A stretch of 64,000 nt of DNA from Hymenobacter translucens. GTDB taxonomy: Bacteria > Bacteroidota > Bacteroidia > Cytophagales > Hymenobacteraceae. Numbering within the stretch: position 1 is the stretch's first letter; each line of letters starts with the position of its first letter. The notes beneath the pieces are model-generated. The model made no database searches, was not told the DNA's origin, and saw only the letters and a program-made list of their open reading frames with translations. Location of the stretch: positions 124,001 to 188,000 of the forward strand of contig NZ_JAJERB010000006.1 of NCBI RefSeq assembly GCF_020685205.1. The letters run 5' to 3'. Position numbers and translations under genes: made by a program. This document shows, piece after piece, positions 8,765 through 17,089 of this stretch.

Positions 8765-9949
8765 TTACTCCTTTGCGCGCAGCAGCTTGTAGGTTATAAG
8801 CTGCCCGCCGGCCTCCACGCGCAGCAGGTACAGGCCGGCCGGCCAGTTGCCGGTGCTTAGCTGAAGCACTCCGTTTGAGACCCGGGCATTAGCCAGGCTG
8901 ATTTTCTGGCCCAGCGGGTTGAGCAGCGTCAGCTGGCTGATGGTAACGCCAGGGCTCAGGCGCAGCGTCAGCTGACTGGTAAACGGGTTGGGGTAGGCTG
9001 CCAGGGCGGGTGCGGCGGCCGAAGCGGTGGCCAGGGTGAGTCGACTAAGCCGAAAGCGACGCAAAAAGCGCCATACCACCTGGCTGGCGTTAATGTCACG
9101 GTTCGTGACGCCGATGGTGAACGGTGCGCCGGGCCAGGTGTGGCCCCCGCCGATAATACGGTAGTGCTCGACTACGCTGCCGTTGCGCCCGCCCGTCCAC
9201 ACCGACCGCTCGGCGGTGGAGCCGTCCGTGGTACTAAGGTTGGGCAGCATCGTGATGGTGGGGGTGGGGTTGCAGCCGTTGAACTGGACCCAGTAGTTGA
9301 GGACCGTGGGAATGGAGGCAAAGGCCAGCGCGGTGCCGCCGTTGTAGGGCACCGTGTTATCGGCGGTGCCGTGAATCTGGAGGATGGGTGTGGGGTGCTG
9401 GGGCGTGCATACCGGAATCCGCGAGCCCGTCATACTGCCCGTGACGGAGGCCACGGCGGCTATGCGCCCGCTCAGCTTGCAGGCCAGCTCAAAGCTCATA
9501 AAGCCCCCGTTGCTCATTCCGGTGCTGTACACGCGGTCCGGGTCGATGCTGTAGCGCAGGCGGAGGGAGTCAATCAAAGCCGAAAGAAACGCCACATCGT
9601 CGGGGCCCGGGGTACCGGGCGGCCCAAACGTGTTCCAGTACCGGCTGCCGCTGCCCGGCTCGATTGTGCCGTTGGGATGCACCACCAGGAAGTTGGCCGT
9701 ATCGGCAATGGCCCGGAAGTCCCCGTAGATTTCCTGCTCCACGTTGCTGGAACCGTAGCCGTGCAGGTTGAACAGCAGCGGCACCGGCGTGCCGGCGCGG
9801 TAGGCAGCCGGCACGTAGAGGCGGTAGTCGCGGCGCAGGCCGCCGCATCTGATGCTTCCCTGGATCGTGGTCTGGGCCTGCAACGGTACAACCCCGGCGG
9901 AAAGCAGCAACAGCAGCAGGAGATTTTTCAGACGCAGTAGCATCGGCAT
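8765..9949 (-). CDS. Secreted PHB-depolymerase/feruloyl-esterase family hydrolase with T9SS sorting domain
   Basis: The product is 394 aa from the ATG at 9949; codons further upstream look noncoding. A signal peptide (leucine-rich, ending LQAQ) leads into an alpha/beta hydrolase of the LpqC/PHB depolymerase type. The nucleophile is Ser146 in GMSNGG, with Asp197 (GTADNTVPYNG) and His270 (GGGHTWPG) in the expected order; the oxyanion motif is NLHGYGSS. The last 70 or so residues form a T9SS type A sorting domain (AYPNPF at its start, GLYLLRV near the end). It should be secreted or surface-bound and act on polyesters or acetyl/feruloyl esters; the substrate is inference. Confidence 0.9.
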   Translation of the reverse strand: MPMLLRLKNLLLLLLLSAGVVPLQAQTTIQGSIRCGGLRRDYRLYVPAAYRAGTPVPLLFNLHGYGSSNVEQEIYGDFRAIADTANFLVVHPNGTIEPGSGSRYWNTFGPPGTPGPDDVAFLSALIDSLRLRYSIDPDRVYSTGMSNGGFMSFELACKLSGRIAAVASVTGSMTGSRIPVCTPQHPTPILQIHGTADNTVPYNGGTALAFASIPTVLNYWVQFNGCNPTPTITMLPNLSTTDGSTAERSVWTGGRNGSVVEHYRIIGGGHTWPGAPFTIGVTNRDINASQVVWRFLRRFRLSRLTLATASAAAPALAAYPNPFTSQLTLRLSPGVTISQLTLLNPLGQKISLANARVSNGVLQLSTGNWPAGLYLLRVEAGGQLITYKLLRAKE

Positions 9950-10037
9950 AAGCAAAGGGAAGTCGGAGTAGATAAAGCGTAAGGGAGCCGGCCCGCCGGC
10001 GGGTTGTACCTCGGGACAGGACCGGGCTAAACACACA

Positions 10038-10065
10038 CTACCCCGGACTGGCAGGTCCGGGGTAG
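10038..10065. terminator. Hairpin with perfect 11-bp stem, possible terminator of the glycine-zipper gene
   Basis: CTACCCCGGAC (10038-10048) pairs with GTCCGGGGTAG (10055-10065) around a 6-base loop. It lies just after the stop of the minus-strand gene ending at 10091. There is no good T-run on the minus strand, so it may be a weak terminator or an RNA-stabilising hairpin. Confidence 0.5.
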
Positions 10066-10090
10066 CGGGTATGGATGGTTCAGGCCGAAA

Positions 10091-10381
10091 CTAGTCTTTG
10101 GCTTTCTGGCTGGAGTACTCGGCGTGGCGGGCCGGGTCCTTCTTCTTGTCGCGACGACGGCCCAGTACGCCACCAGCGGCGGCGCCTACTACGCCACCTA
10201 CCACGGCGCCTTTACCGCCGCCTACGACGGCTCCGGTTGCGGCGCCGACGCCGGCACCGGCGGCAGTGCCCTTAGCCTTGCGGCTCCAGGTTTTCTTGGG
10301 GGCGGTCTGGGCTTCAGCTACGCTGGTATTAAGAAAAAACGCGGCCAGCAGGGTGGCGGCGAAAAGCTTGTATGTTTTCAT
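10091..10381 (-). CDS. Secreted glycine-zipper protein
   Basis: The product is 96 aa. A signal peptide (to SVAEAQ) is followed by a short basic segment (KKTWSRKAKG), a glycine zipper of about 40 residues with repeated GAxxGAVVGGG spacing, and a charged tail (RRRDKKKDPARH). Glycine zippers pack transmembrane or membrane-associated helices, and small proteins of this YMGG-like type are common in the Bacteroidota envelope. The function is unknown; envelope association is inferred from the signal and zipper. Confidence 0.85.
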   Translation of the reverse strand: MKTYKLFAATLLAAFFLNTSVAEAQTAPKKTWSRKAKGTAAGAGVGAATGAVVGGGKGAVVGGVVGAAAGGVLGRRRDKKKDPARHAEYSSQKAKD

Positions 10382-10534
10382 GGGAAGTAACGATTGGTGG
10401 AGATGAAACTCAGCCTATCAAACGAAGCCTGTTCGGTTAGGTTGGGTCGAGCTGATGGTCAACAGATTAACCGGAGCACGGACCTTGGCTGAAAAACCGC
10501 GTATAGGGGCCCGGACCAATGGTTTGCTTTCTGT

Positions 10535-11284
10535 ATGAAGTCCTGGCATATTGGCTGTTCCGGCTTTCACTACCGCCACTGGAAGGAGCGGTTCTACCCC
10601 GCGGGCCTGCCCCAGCGCCGCTGGTTTGAATACTACTGCCAGCACTTCAGCACGCTGGAGCTGAACGTGACCTTCTACCGCTTTCCGCAGCTGTCGGCCC
10701 TGGAAAACTGGTATCAGAAAAGCTCCCCGGAGTTCCGGTTTGCCGTAAAGGCGCCCCGGCTGATTACGCACTACAAGCAGTTCAACGACTCCGCTCAGCT
10801 GCTGGCTGACTTCTACGGCATCATTCAGGAAGGGCTGCGCGAAAAGCTTGGGCCGGTGCTGTTTCAGCTGCCGCCCCGCATGAACTTCACCGAAGAGCGG
10901 CTGCTGCGCATCGTGGAAAGCCTCGATCCGGCCTTTGCCAACGTACTGGAGTTTCGCCATCCGAGCTGGTGGGAAGGCGTGGTGTACCAGGAACTGGCCC
11001 GGCGCGGCATCAGCTTCTGCGGACAGAGCCACCCCCATCTGCCCGACGCCGTCATCCCGACCGGGCCGCTCCTGTACTACCGCCTGCACGGCACCCCGGA
11101 GCTGTACAAGTCGCCCTACCCGGTGGAGTTTCTGCACCGCCTCACCCACGAGATTGAAGCTGCCGAGCCGGTGCGCGAGGCGTTTGTGTACTTCAACAAC
11201 GACATCGACGCCTCCGCCATCCTCAACGGCCACCAGCTCCAGGACTACGTGCGCGAGCTTGCCAAAGACCAGTCCGGCGCGTAG
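10535..11284 (+). CDS. DUF72 (YecE-like) protein, copy 2
   Basis: The product is 249 aa, a paralogue of the protein at 7969. It shares CSGF, YYC, TLELNVTFYR, GPVLFQLPPR, NVLEFRHPSWW and the final YFNND in the same order. The two copies lie about 1.8 kb apart with a minus-strand esterase and glycine-zipper gene between them. DUF1622 follows 33 bp downstream on the same strand and may be co-transcribed. Function is unproven. Confidence 0.92.
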   Translation: MKSWHIGCSGFHYRHWKERFYPAGLPQRRWFEYYCQHFSTLELNVTFYRFPQLSALENWYQKSSPEFRFAVKAPRLITHYKQFNDSAQLLADFYGIIQEGLREKLGPVLFQLPPRMNFTEERLLRIVESLDPAFANVLEFRHPSWWEGVVYQELARRGISFCGQSHPHLPDAVIPTGPLLYYRLHGTPELYKSPYPVEFLHRLTHEIEAAEPVREAFVYFNNDIDASAILNGHQLQDYVRELAKDQSGA

Positions 11285-11317
11285 TCTCCGCAGCGTGTTC
11301 TGTCGTAATCAGCCCTG

Positions 11318-11704
11318 ATGGAGGAATTTATCAAAACAGCCACCCTGCGCCTGACCCAGCTGGTGGAGGCCGCCGCCGCTATCGTGATTGTGGTGGCCTC
11401 AGTCCGGGCCCTGCTGGGGTTTCTGATTTCCCTGATCCGAAAGAAAAGCAGGCGCGTGCCGAGCGTGGAAATTCGGCTGGCACTGGGCCAGTCCCTGGCT
11501 TTGGCGCTGGAGCTGGAGCTGGGCGCCGACATTCTGAAAACGGCGGTGGCGCCCACCTGGAATGACATCGCCCAGCTGGCCGCCATTGCGGTCCTGCGCA
11601 CCGCGCTCAACTACTTCCTGGAAAAAGAGCTGCGCGATGCTGAAACCCGGAAGTCTGCCACCGACCAGCCAACCGATACTGGTCGCGGAAATCCGCAAGC
11701 GTAA
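11318..11704 (+). CDS. DUF1622 family membrane protein
   Basis: The product is 128 aa. An N-terminal transmembrane helix contains LVEAAAAIVIVVASVRALLGF, and the middle holds LGQSLALALELELGADILKT, the DUF1622 hallmark with repeated acidic residues in a helix. A last helix region (DIAQLAAIAVLRTALNYFL) completes the family pattern. Length is normal. The role is unknown. It probably shares a transcript with the DUF72 gene just upstream. Confidence 0.88.
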   Translation: MEEFIKTATLRLTQLVEAAAAIVIVVASVRALLGFLISLIRKKSRRVPSVEIRLALGQSLALALELELGADILKTAVAPTWNDIAQLAAIAVLRTALNYFLEKELRDAETRKSATDQPTDTGRGNPQA

Positions 11705-12036
11705 GCGGCAGCAAGTCCCGGCTTGGGCAGCGAAACTACCGGCTTCCTACCGGCAGCGGGGGATCGTACCTGGCCGGGTGCTTTGGCCTGGTGCCTACCT
11801 TCCGTTTCCTTATTTGTAGTGCCTGCTACCAGCCCGGTTGCTGGTGCCGTTGCCTACCGGTAAACGCAGTCGGCCCGGTTGCCTTGCTGCTAAGCATCGG
11901 ATCCAGCTTTTTGCGTGCAGGGGAAGCGACCCAAGGCCGGCACTGGGCGCCGGCATGTCTAAAGTGCCGCGCTGGTCTTTAGTTAAAGGTTAGTAAGGAA
12001 GCCAGGAAAAGCACCTGGGCTGCTATTAAAACACAA
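11705..12036. other. Spacer without a recognisable gene
   Basis: About 330 bp between the DUF1622 gene and the OmpA terminator. Short open frames here have no start context or family resemblance. I see no RNA gene or strong repeat. Confidence 0.5.
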
Positions 12037-12070
12037 AAAAGCGCCCGACTCGAGAGCCGGACGCTTTTTT
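12037..12070. terminator. Terminator downstream of the OmpA-like gene
   Basis: Between an A6 run and a T7 run, the stem GCGCCCGACTC / GAGCCGGACGC (with two G-U or mismatched positions and a GA loop) can act on both strands, best on the minus strand after ompA. Confidence 0.75.
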
Positions 12071-12103
12071 TATTGAGCTGGCTAGTAGCTCAGCTTTTAC
12101 CTT

Positions 12104-13690
12104 TTACCGGCGGCGGGCCGGGGCCTTTTTAGCCGGAGCTTTCTTCACCGGCGCCTTTTTCACGGGAGCCGGGGGCAGGTCGCTCAGCGAGGGAGCCGGA
12201 CCGTACTTCACTTCGCCCGTGTTCGGGTCGCCGGTGAGGTAGAGGTCGAATTCCACGCGGCGGTTGATGGCCTGGCCGGCAGCCGTGGCGTTGTCGGCAA
12301 TCGGCTTGGTTTCGCCGTAGCCGTGCGACACGATGCGGTCAGCCGAGATACCCTTGCTCAGCATGTAGGTCCGGGCCGAGGCAGCGCGGTCATCGGAGAG
12401 GCGCAGGTTGTAGGCGTCGTTGCCCTTGCTGTCGGTGTGGCCGGTGATGCCGAGCGTGTAGTCGGGGTACTCGTTCAGGATCTGTACGATGGCGTCCAGG
12501 GTCGGGAAGGAAATCGGCTTCAGTACGGCCTTGTCGAATTCGAACTGGATGTACTTGGTAGCCTCCTGCAGGCGCTTCTTGGTTTCTGCCTTGATTTCGG
12601 GGCAGCCACGGTTCGAAGCCGGACCGGGACGGTTGGGGCAGCGGTCCTGGTAGTCGGGAACACCGTCGCCGTCACGGTCGAGCGGGCAGCCGGTTGCGTC
12701 TACTGCTACGCCGGCCGGGGTGCCGGGGCACTTGTCGTTGGCATCAATCACGCCGTCGTTGTCAGCATCGGGGCAGCCTTTCAGCTCAGGCTTGCCGGCT
12801 ACATCCGGGCAGGCATCGTCACCGTCCCGTACGCCGTCACCGTCGCGGTCGGGGCAGCCTTCAAGAGCCGCCAGGCCTTTTTCGGTCGGGCACTTATCTT
12901 GGTAGTCCGGCACGCCGTCGCCGTCGCCGTCAAGCGGGCAGCCATTGGCGTCCACGGCGACGCCGGCGGGCGTGCCGGGGCACTTGTCCTTTTTGTCCGA
13001 CACCTTGTCGCCGTCGGAGTCAAGGGTCTGGCCGAAGTTCATCGTCAGGCCGGCAGTGTGCTGCAGGTACCGGTCGTTGATATTGCCCTTCAGCGTGATG
13101 CCGTCGAGCTGGTCGGTCAGCATGTAGTGCTGGCCGGTCTGGATGAAGGCCGAGAAGCCGTCGGTGATGCGGAAGTTGATACCGGCGGCACCCTGCAGCT
13201 CGGCAGCGTACAGGTCGCGGTTGTCGGGGGCGCCACCGCCTACCTTGAAGCGGTCGGTGCTGGCGTAGAACACGCCGGGAGCCAGCAGCAGGTAGGGCTG
13301 AATCCGGGAATCCTCTTTGAGCGCCCAGCCGTTGTTGAGCTTGAAGCGCAGCGGAATGCCGATGTTGACCACGTTGGCGTCGAAGCCGCTAAAGTTGAAC
13401 TGGGTGTTCTTGGGCGCATCGGCCGAGAACTTCATGTCGCCATAGGCCAGGGAAAGACCAATGTCCATGCCCGGGTTCAGGTAGCGGTTCACGGTCAGGC
13501 CCAGGCCGTACTCGATCTTGTCGCCCTTGAACCACTCGGAGCCGAGGTCGCCGTGGTACTGGAAGGTGTTGCCGTAGACGCTGAGACCGGTTTTCTTTTC
13601 GGCATTCTGGGCCTGTACGGCCTGGGAGCCGAACGCCAGAATCGTCAGCCCCAGCAGCAGGGATTTGACGGAGGTAAGCGGTTTTTTCAT
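12104..13690 (-). CDS. OmpA-family outer membrane protein with thrombospondin-3 repeats
   Basis: The product is 528 aa. A signal peptide (to AVQAQ) leads to an OprF-like beta-barrel (about 28-210). Next come five or so calcium-binding thrombospondin type 3 repeats (DGDGDGVPDYQDKCP and variants, about 215-355). The OmpA peptidoglycan-binding domain follows (about 365-480, with ITGHTDSKGNDAYNLRLSDDRA and NRRVEFDLY). A tail of alternating Lys/Pro/Ala ends in three Arg. It should anchor outer membrane to peptidoglycan. The basic tail is an addition beyond the usual domain end. It is transcribed alone. Confidence 0.92.
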   Translation of the reverse strand: MKKPLTSVKSLLLGLTILAFGSQAVQAQNAEKKTGLSVYGNTFQYHGDLGSEWFKGDKIEYGLGLTVNRYLNPGMDIGLSLAYGDMKFSADAPKNTQFNFSGFDANVVNIGIPLRFKLNNGWALKEDSRIQPYLLLAPGVFYASTDRFKVGGGAPDNRDLYAAELQGAAGINFRITDGFSAFIQTGQHYMLTDQLDGITLKGNINDRYLQHTAGLTMNFGQTLDSDGDKVSDKKDKCPGTPAGVAVDANGCPLDGDGDGVPDYQDKCPTEKGLAALEGCPDRDGDGVRDGDDACPDVAGKPELKGCPDADNDGVIDANDKCPGTPAGVAVDATGCPLDRDGDGVPDYQDRCPNRPGPASNRGCPEIKAETKKRLQEATKYIQFEFDKAVLKPISFPTLDAIVQILNEYPDYTLGITGHTDSKGNDAYNLRLSDDRAASARTYMLSKGISADRIVSHGYGETKPIADNATAAGQAINRRVEFDLYLTGDPNTGEVKYGPAPSLSDLPPAPVKKAPVKKAPAKKAPARRR

Positions 13691-14159
13691 AGGGTGTAGG
13701 TCAGGAGGAAGCCCAAAAGCTCCCGGGTGAGACTAGGCCCATATACCCGCCCCTACGCCATAAGGTTGTTGTGCTTGCCGCCGCCCGCTGCCCGGGGCCA
13801 CCGCCGGCAGCATCTAAAATTCGTGCAACTGCGGAAAGGATTTACGGTTCAGCTTCCGCGCCCGGCCGGTAGGCAAAGCATCGCTCCGAAGCTGCGCTGC
13901 TACCAAGCGAAAGAAGATTAATGGCGTTTTAATATACTGTAAGCCAATAATATTCACGCCGGGCTTCGGGCCGGTACGCGCCGGGCAGACGGGTAAAGCC
14001 GGAGAAACGCCACGCGCAGCCGACGGTAATTCGATCCAATTAGCAGCGCTTTTCGGCAGCCGGAAAAAAGTGAATTAAATGCGCCGGAAAATTCTGCCGC
14101 ACCGGCGCAGAAAGCAAACCAGCTGCCGGAAGGGGACCTCGGACCGAGCCGCGAAGAAG
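13691..14159. other. Spacer upstream of the OmpA-like gene
   Basis: About 470 bp between the OmpA start and the terminator of the OsmC cluster. It must hold the ompA promoter, but I find no exact TAnnTTTG box. Part of it (13910-13960) is A+T-rich. No gene or RNA is recognised. Confidence 0.4.
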
Positions 14160-14196
14160 TTGAAAAAAGAACCCTGCCCGACAGCGTCAGGCAGGG
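14160..14196 (-). terminator. Rho-independent terminator of the pirin-nitroreductase-pirin-OsmC cluster
   Basis: On the minus strand CCCTGCCTGAC and GTCGGGCAGGG form a stem with a GCT loop, followed by TTCTTTTTT. It lies 35 bp after the osmC stop. Confidence 0.85.
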
Positions 14197-14230
14197 GAAG
14201 TGAAGGGACTGCTTGGGTTTGGGTGCCGGC

Positions 14231-14626
14231 TTACAGCAGGCGCAGATCAATGGGCGTGGAAGCCGCCAGGAGCTTGTGAATCGGGCAGAGGTGGGCAATC
14301 TGCAGCAGGCGCTGCCGCATCTCATCCGTCAGCTCGCCTTCCAGCTGCAGCAGTACCGAAAACCGGTCTACGGTGTGCTTTTCGCCCTGCTCGATGTTCA
14401 CAACTGTTTCAATGGCGGTAAGGGGCCACTGTTTGCGGTCGGCGTACATGCGCAGGGTGATGTTGGTGCAGGCGCTAAGCGAGGCGGCCAGCAGCTCGCC
14501 GGGCGTGGGCCCCAGATTCTGCCCGCCGTCCTCCAGGCCTTCATCGGCCACGAAGCGGTGGCCGTTGGCCGACGTAAGCTGGGTGCGGTAGCGGTCCTGA
14601 CCGATGCGGCCGGTAATGGTTGCCAT
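14231..14626 (-). CDS. OsmC family peroxiredoxin-like protein
   Basis: The product is 131 aa from the ATG at 14626. It has the OsmC pattern: an N-terminal strand pair, FVADEGLEDGGQNLGPTPGELLAASLSACTNITLRMYADRK in pieces, then the second helix with CPIHKLL. The two redox cysteines of the family are in SACTN and LCPIHK, so it can reduce organic hydroperoxides or sulfhydryl-reactive compounds in the cytosol. It lies 11 bp after a pirin gene and ends a four-gene redox cluster with a good terminator. Confidence 0.9.
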   Translation of the reverse strand: MATITGRIGQDRYRTQLTSANGHRFVADEGLEDGGQNLGPTPGELLAASLSACTNITLRMYADRKQWPLTAIETVVNIEQGEKHTVDRFSVLLQLEGELTDEMRQRLLQIAHLCPIHKLLAASTPIDLRLL

Positions 14627-14637
14627 GGGAGGGGAAG

Positions 14638-15348
14638 CTAGTGGTTGATGGGTGCCTCGATGAGCAGGAAGCGGCTTTCGGCGTTGCATTCCACCGTCAC
14701 GGTGTCGGTATCCCAGAGCCCGATACTGTCGCGCCGGTTTACCTGCTCGCCGTTTACCGTCAGGCCGCCTTCCATCACGAACACGAAGACCAGCTTGTTG
14801 AGCGGGTTCAGGCGGTAGGTGATGGTCTGGCCGGCTTCGTAGTAGCCCAGGGCAAGGCGGGCGTTTTGGTTGATCCAGCAGTGGGCCGTGCCTTCCTCGT
14901 TGCTGACGACGGTAACGAGCTGGTTTTTGCGCTTCTCGGCCGGAAAGCTGCGCTTCTGATAGCGGGGCGTGACGTTCTGCAGCTTGGGCTCAATCCAGAT
15001 CTGCAGGAAGTTGACTTCATCGTCGCCGATGTTGTGCTCCTCGTGGCGCAGCCCGCTGCCGGCACTCATAATCTGCACCGAGTCCGTGCTGACTTCCTCG
15101 CGGTAGCCCATCGAGTCGATATGGTTCATGCGGCCGCCCAGCAGGATGGAAATGATTTCCATATTGGCATGGGCGTGCAGGCCGAACCCGCCCCCGGGCT
15201 TCACAAAGTCGTCGTTGAACACGCGCAGCAGTCCGAAGCCGGTGCGCTCGGGGTTGTAGTAGCTGCTGAAGCTGAGGGAAAAGTTGCTTTGCAGCCAGCC
15301 AATGTCCTTGAGGCCCCGTTCGTGGGCGCGGATGATGCGGTGGTTCAT
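14638..15348 (-). CDS. Pirin family cupin protein 1
   Basis: The product is 236 aa from the ATG at 15348. The double cupin has the pirin metal-binding pattern GLHAHANMEIISILLGG followed by SAGSGLRHEEHN. It resembles YhaK/YhhW-type pirins, some of which act as quercetin dioxygenases. It lies between the nitroreductase (upstream, through a heptamer repeat spacer) and osmC (11 bp downstream), which suggests a redox-stress role. Confidence 0.9.
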   Translation of the reverse strand: MNHRIIRAHERGLKDIGWLQSNFSLSFSSYYNPERTGFGLLRVFNDDFVKPGGGFGLHAHANMEIISILLGGRMNHIDSMGYREEVSTDSVQIMSAGSGLRHEEHNIGDDEVNFLQIWIEPKLQNVTPRYQKRSFPAEKRKNQLVTVVSNEEGTAHCWINQNARLALGYYEAGQTITYRLNPLNKLVFVFVMEGGLTVNGEQVNRRDSIGLWDTDTVTVECNAESRFLLIEAPINH

Positions 15349-15361
15349 GGGGTGGTGGTTG

Positions 15362-15450
15362 GTTGAGAATTGTTGATAGCTGATTGCTAGGTGTTGATTA
15401 CCGCCGCTTTTCAACTGACAGCAATCAACAACTAACCATCAACAATCAGC
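15362..15450. repeat. Facing arms of degenerate heptamer repeats (site A)
   Basis: The left arm (15362-15400) reads as imperfect seven-base units such as GTTGATA, GCTGATT, GCTAGGT, GTTGATT. The right arm (15412-15450) contains the complementary units AATCAAC, AACTAAC, CATCAAC, AATCAGC. The arms could fold on each other around about 11 bases. They fill the whole spacer between nitroreductase and pirin 1. Similar sites occur at 16041, 20420 and 24334. Confidence 0.65.
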
Positions 15451-15451
15451 T

Positions 15452-16030
15452 TTATTCGGGCAGCTGGCCGTGGAAGGCAATTTCAGCTACCGGCTTGCGG
15501 CTGCGGGCGGCCAGCTCCCGGCTGCGGAAAGGCTCTTCAAGCTGCTCGGCTTCGCCGGCGTAGCCCAGCGCAATCATTACGGCGGGCTGCAGAACTTCGG
15601 GCAGATGAAACGCTTCCTGGGCTTTGGCGCGGTCGAAGCCGCCCATGAAATGGCCGTGCAGGCCCAGGGCCGTAGCTTCCAGAATCAGGTTGCCGTTGGC
15701 AAGGCCCAGGTCGTGGAGGGCGGCGCCGTTGGGCGTGCCGTTGTCGTAGTGCGTTTTAGTCAAAGCCAGGACAAGCACGGCGGCATTCTTGGCCCAGGGC
15801 TGGTTGCCGGGCATCAGGCAGTCCACCATCTTCTGAAACGCCTCGGCGTCGGAGCGGTGGGCGTAGATGTAGCGCCAGGGCTGCTCGTTCATGGCGCTGG
15901 CGGCCCAGGAAGCGGCCTCAAACACCTGGTTGAGCGTTTCAGAAGCAACGGGCTGACTGGTGAAGGAGCGTGGGCTCCAGCGCTGGCTGATCAGCTCGTG
16001 CACGGGGTATTGGGTAACGGCGGTTTTCAT
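15452..16030 (-). CDS. Nitroreductase family flavoprotein
   Basis: The product is 192 aa from the ATG at 16030. It has RWSPRSFTSQPV at the start (FMN phosphate binding Arg-Ser), AASWAASAMNEQPWRYI (FMN-binding loop), and ALGYAGEAE near the end, all typical of FMN-dependent NAD(P)H nitroreductases. It likely reduces quinones, nitro groups or related electrophiles in the cytosol. It is second in the pirin-nitroreductase-pirin-OsmC cluster. Confidence 0.92.
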   Translation of the reverse strand: MKTAVTQYPVHELISQRWSPRSFTSQPVASETLNQVFEAASWAASAMNEQPWRYIYAHRSDAEAFQKMVDCLMPGNQPWAKNAAVLVLALTKTHYDNGTPNGAALHDLGLANGNLILEATALGLHGHFMGGFDRAKAQEAFHLPEVLQPAVMIALGYAGEAEQLEEPFRSRELAARSRKPVAEIAFHGQLPE

Positions 16031-16040
16031 TCGGAAGAGT

Positions 16041-16168
16041 TGGATGCTGATTGTTACTTGTTGATTGCCGGGAGGTGGCGTCCGCCTCAAAAGTAGCGCC
16101 GGTGCCGGTAGGCCGCCTACAGGTGAGCATACGGCCAACAATCACCTTCCAACAATCAACAATCAATA
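16041..16168. repeat. Facing arms of degenerate heptamer repeats (site B)
   Basis: Left arm 16041-16070 has GATGCTG, ATTGTTA, CTTGTTG, ATTGCCG units. Right arm 16132-16168 has AACAATC repeated with period seven (CCAACAATCAACAATCAAT). The 60 bp between the arms are GC-rich. The element fills the spacer between pirin 2 and nitroreductase. Confidence 0.65.
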
Positions 16169-16173
16169 AAGTC

Positions 16174-16887
16174 TTATAGCGACATCGGTACGTCCATCAG
16201 CAGTAGCTGGGCTGAATTGTCGGCCTGGATGCTGAGCGAGTCCGTGTCCCAGATGCCGAGCCCGTCACGCCGGTGCAGGGCCTGGCCGTTAATGGTCACG
16301 TCGCCCTCCAGCACGAAGGCGTACACCCCGTTGCCGGGCTTTTTGATGGTGTAGTCGGTGGCAAAGCCGGCGTCGAAATCGCCGAGGCTAAACCACGCGT
16401 CCTGGTGAACCCACACGCCGGCATCGTCGGGCGAGGGCGAAAGAATCTGCTGGAGCTGGTTGTGACGGTCCTCGGGGCGGAACGTTTGCTGGTCGTAGCG
16501 GGGCTTCACGCCGCGCTGGTTCGGAAACACCCAGATTTGCAGAAACTTCACTTCCTGGTCGGGGTTGTGGTTTTTCTCGCTGTGCGCGATGCCCGTGCCG
16601 GCACTCATCACCTGCACGTCGCCGCGCCGGATGATGCCCCGGTTGCCCATGTTGTCCTGGTGCTCCAGGGCGCCCGACAGCGGGATGGAAATGATTTCCA
16701 TGTTGTCGTGGGGGTGGGCACCAAAGCCCTTGCCGCCGGCTACGGTGTCGTCGTTGAGCACGCGTAGTACGCCGAAGTGGACCCGGCTCGGGTCGGAGTA
16801 GCCGCCGAAGCTGAACGTGTGGTAGGAGTTAAGCCAGCCGTGGTTGGCGTGGCCGCGGGTGTTGGCAGGATGCAGGATCGTTTGCAT
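16174..16887 (-). CDS. Pirin family cupin protein 2 (YhhW-like)
   Basis: The product is 237 aa from the ATG at 16887. It opens with HPANTRGHANHGWLNSYHTF and continues FGAHPHDNMEIISIPLSGALEH and SAGTGIAHSEKN, which give the four metal ligands of YhhW-type pirins (three His and one Glu). Such proteins bind Fe or another metal and may act as quercetinases. It is the first gene of the minus-strand redox cluster, divergent from the alpha/beta hydrolase at 17090. Confidence 0.92.
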   Translation of the reverse strand: MQTILHPANTRGHANHGWLNSYHTFSFGGYSDPSRVHFGVLRVLNDDTVAGGKGFGAHPHDNMEIISIPLSGALEHQDNMGNRGIIRRGDVQVMSAGTGIAHSEKNHNPDQEVKFLQIWVFPNQRGVKPRYDQQTFRPEDRHNQLQQILSPSPDDAGVWVHQDAWFSLGDFDAGFATDYTIKKPGNGVYAFVLEGDVTINGQALHRRDGLGIWDTDSLSIQADNSAQLLLMDVPMSL

Positions 16888-17089
16888 GACAAAGAGAGGA
16901 AAAGTCAACCGGCGGAATAAGAGCACCGGTGTTATTGATGTACATACATAGATTGAGCCGAAAATGTTTCCTGCCAGGATGTCCGGTCTTGCGTGTCGGG
17001 GTCTGCACAGGGGAGAGGCGCCAGGGCCAAAAAAATCTGAACAGCGCCGGCAGCACGTATACCCGTTCCCACGTCTGACCTGCTTTGCT

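Noticed and set aside
10038..10065. Strong terminator
   Set aside because: The hairpin is perfect but lacks a T-run on the relevant strand; kept only as a possible terminator at moderate confidence.
12600..13020. Repeated DNA in the OmpA gene as a possible mobile or CRISPR-like repeat
   Set aside because: The repeats encode thrombospondin type 3 units in frame and need no other explanation.
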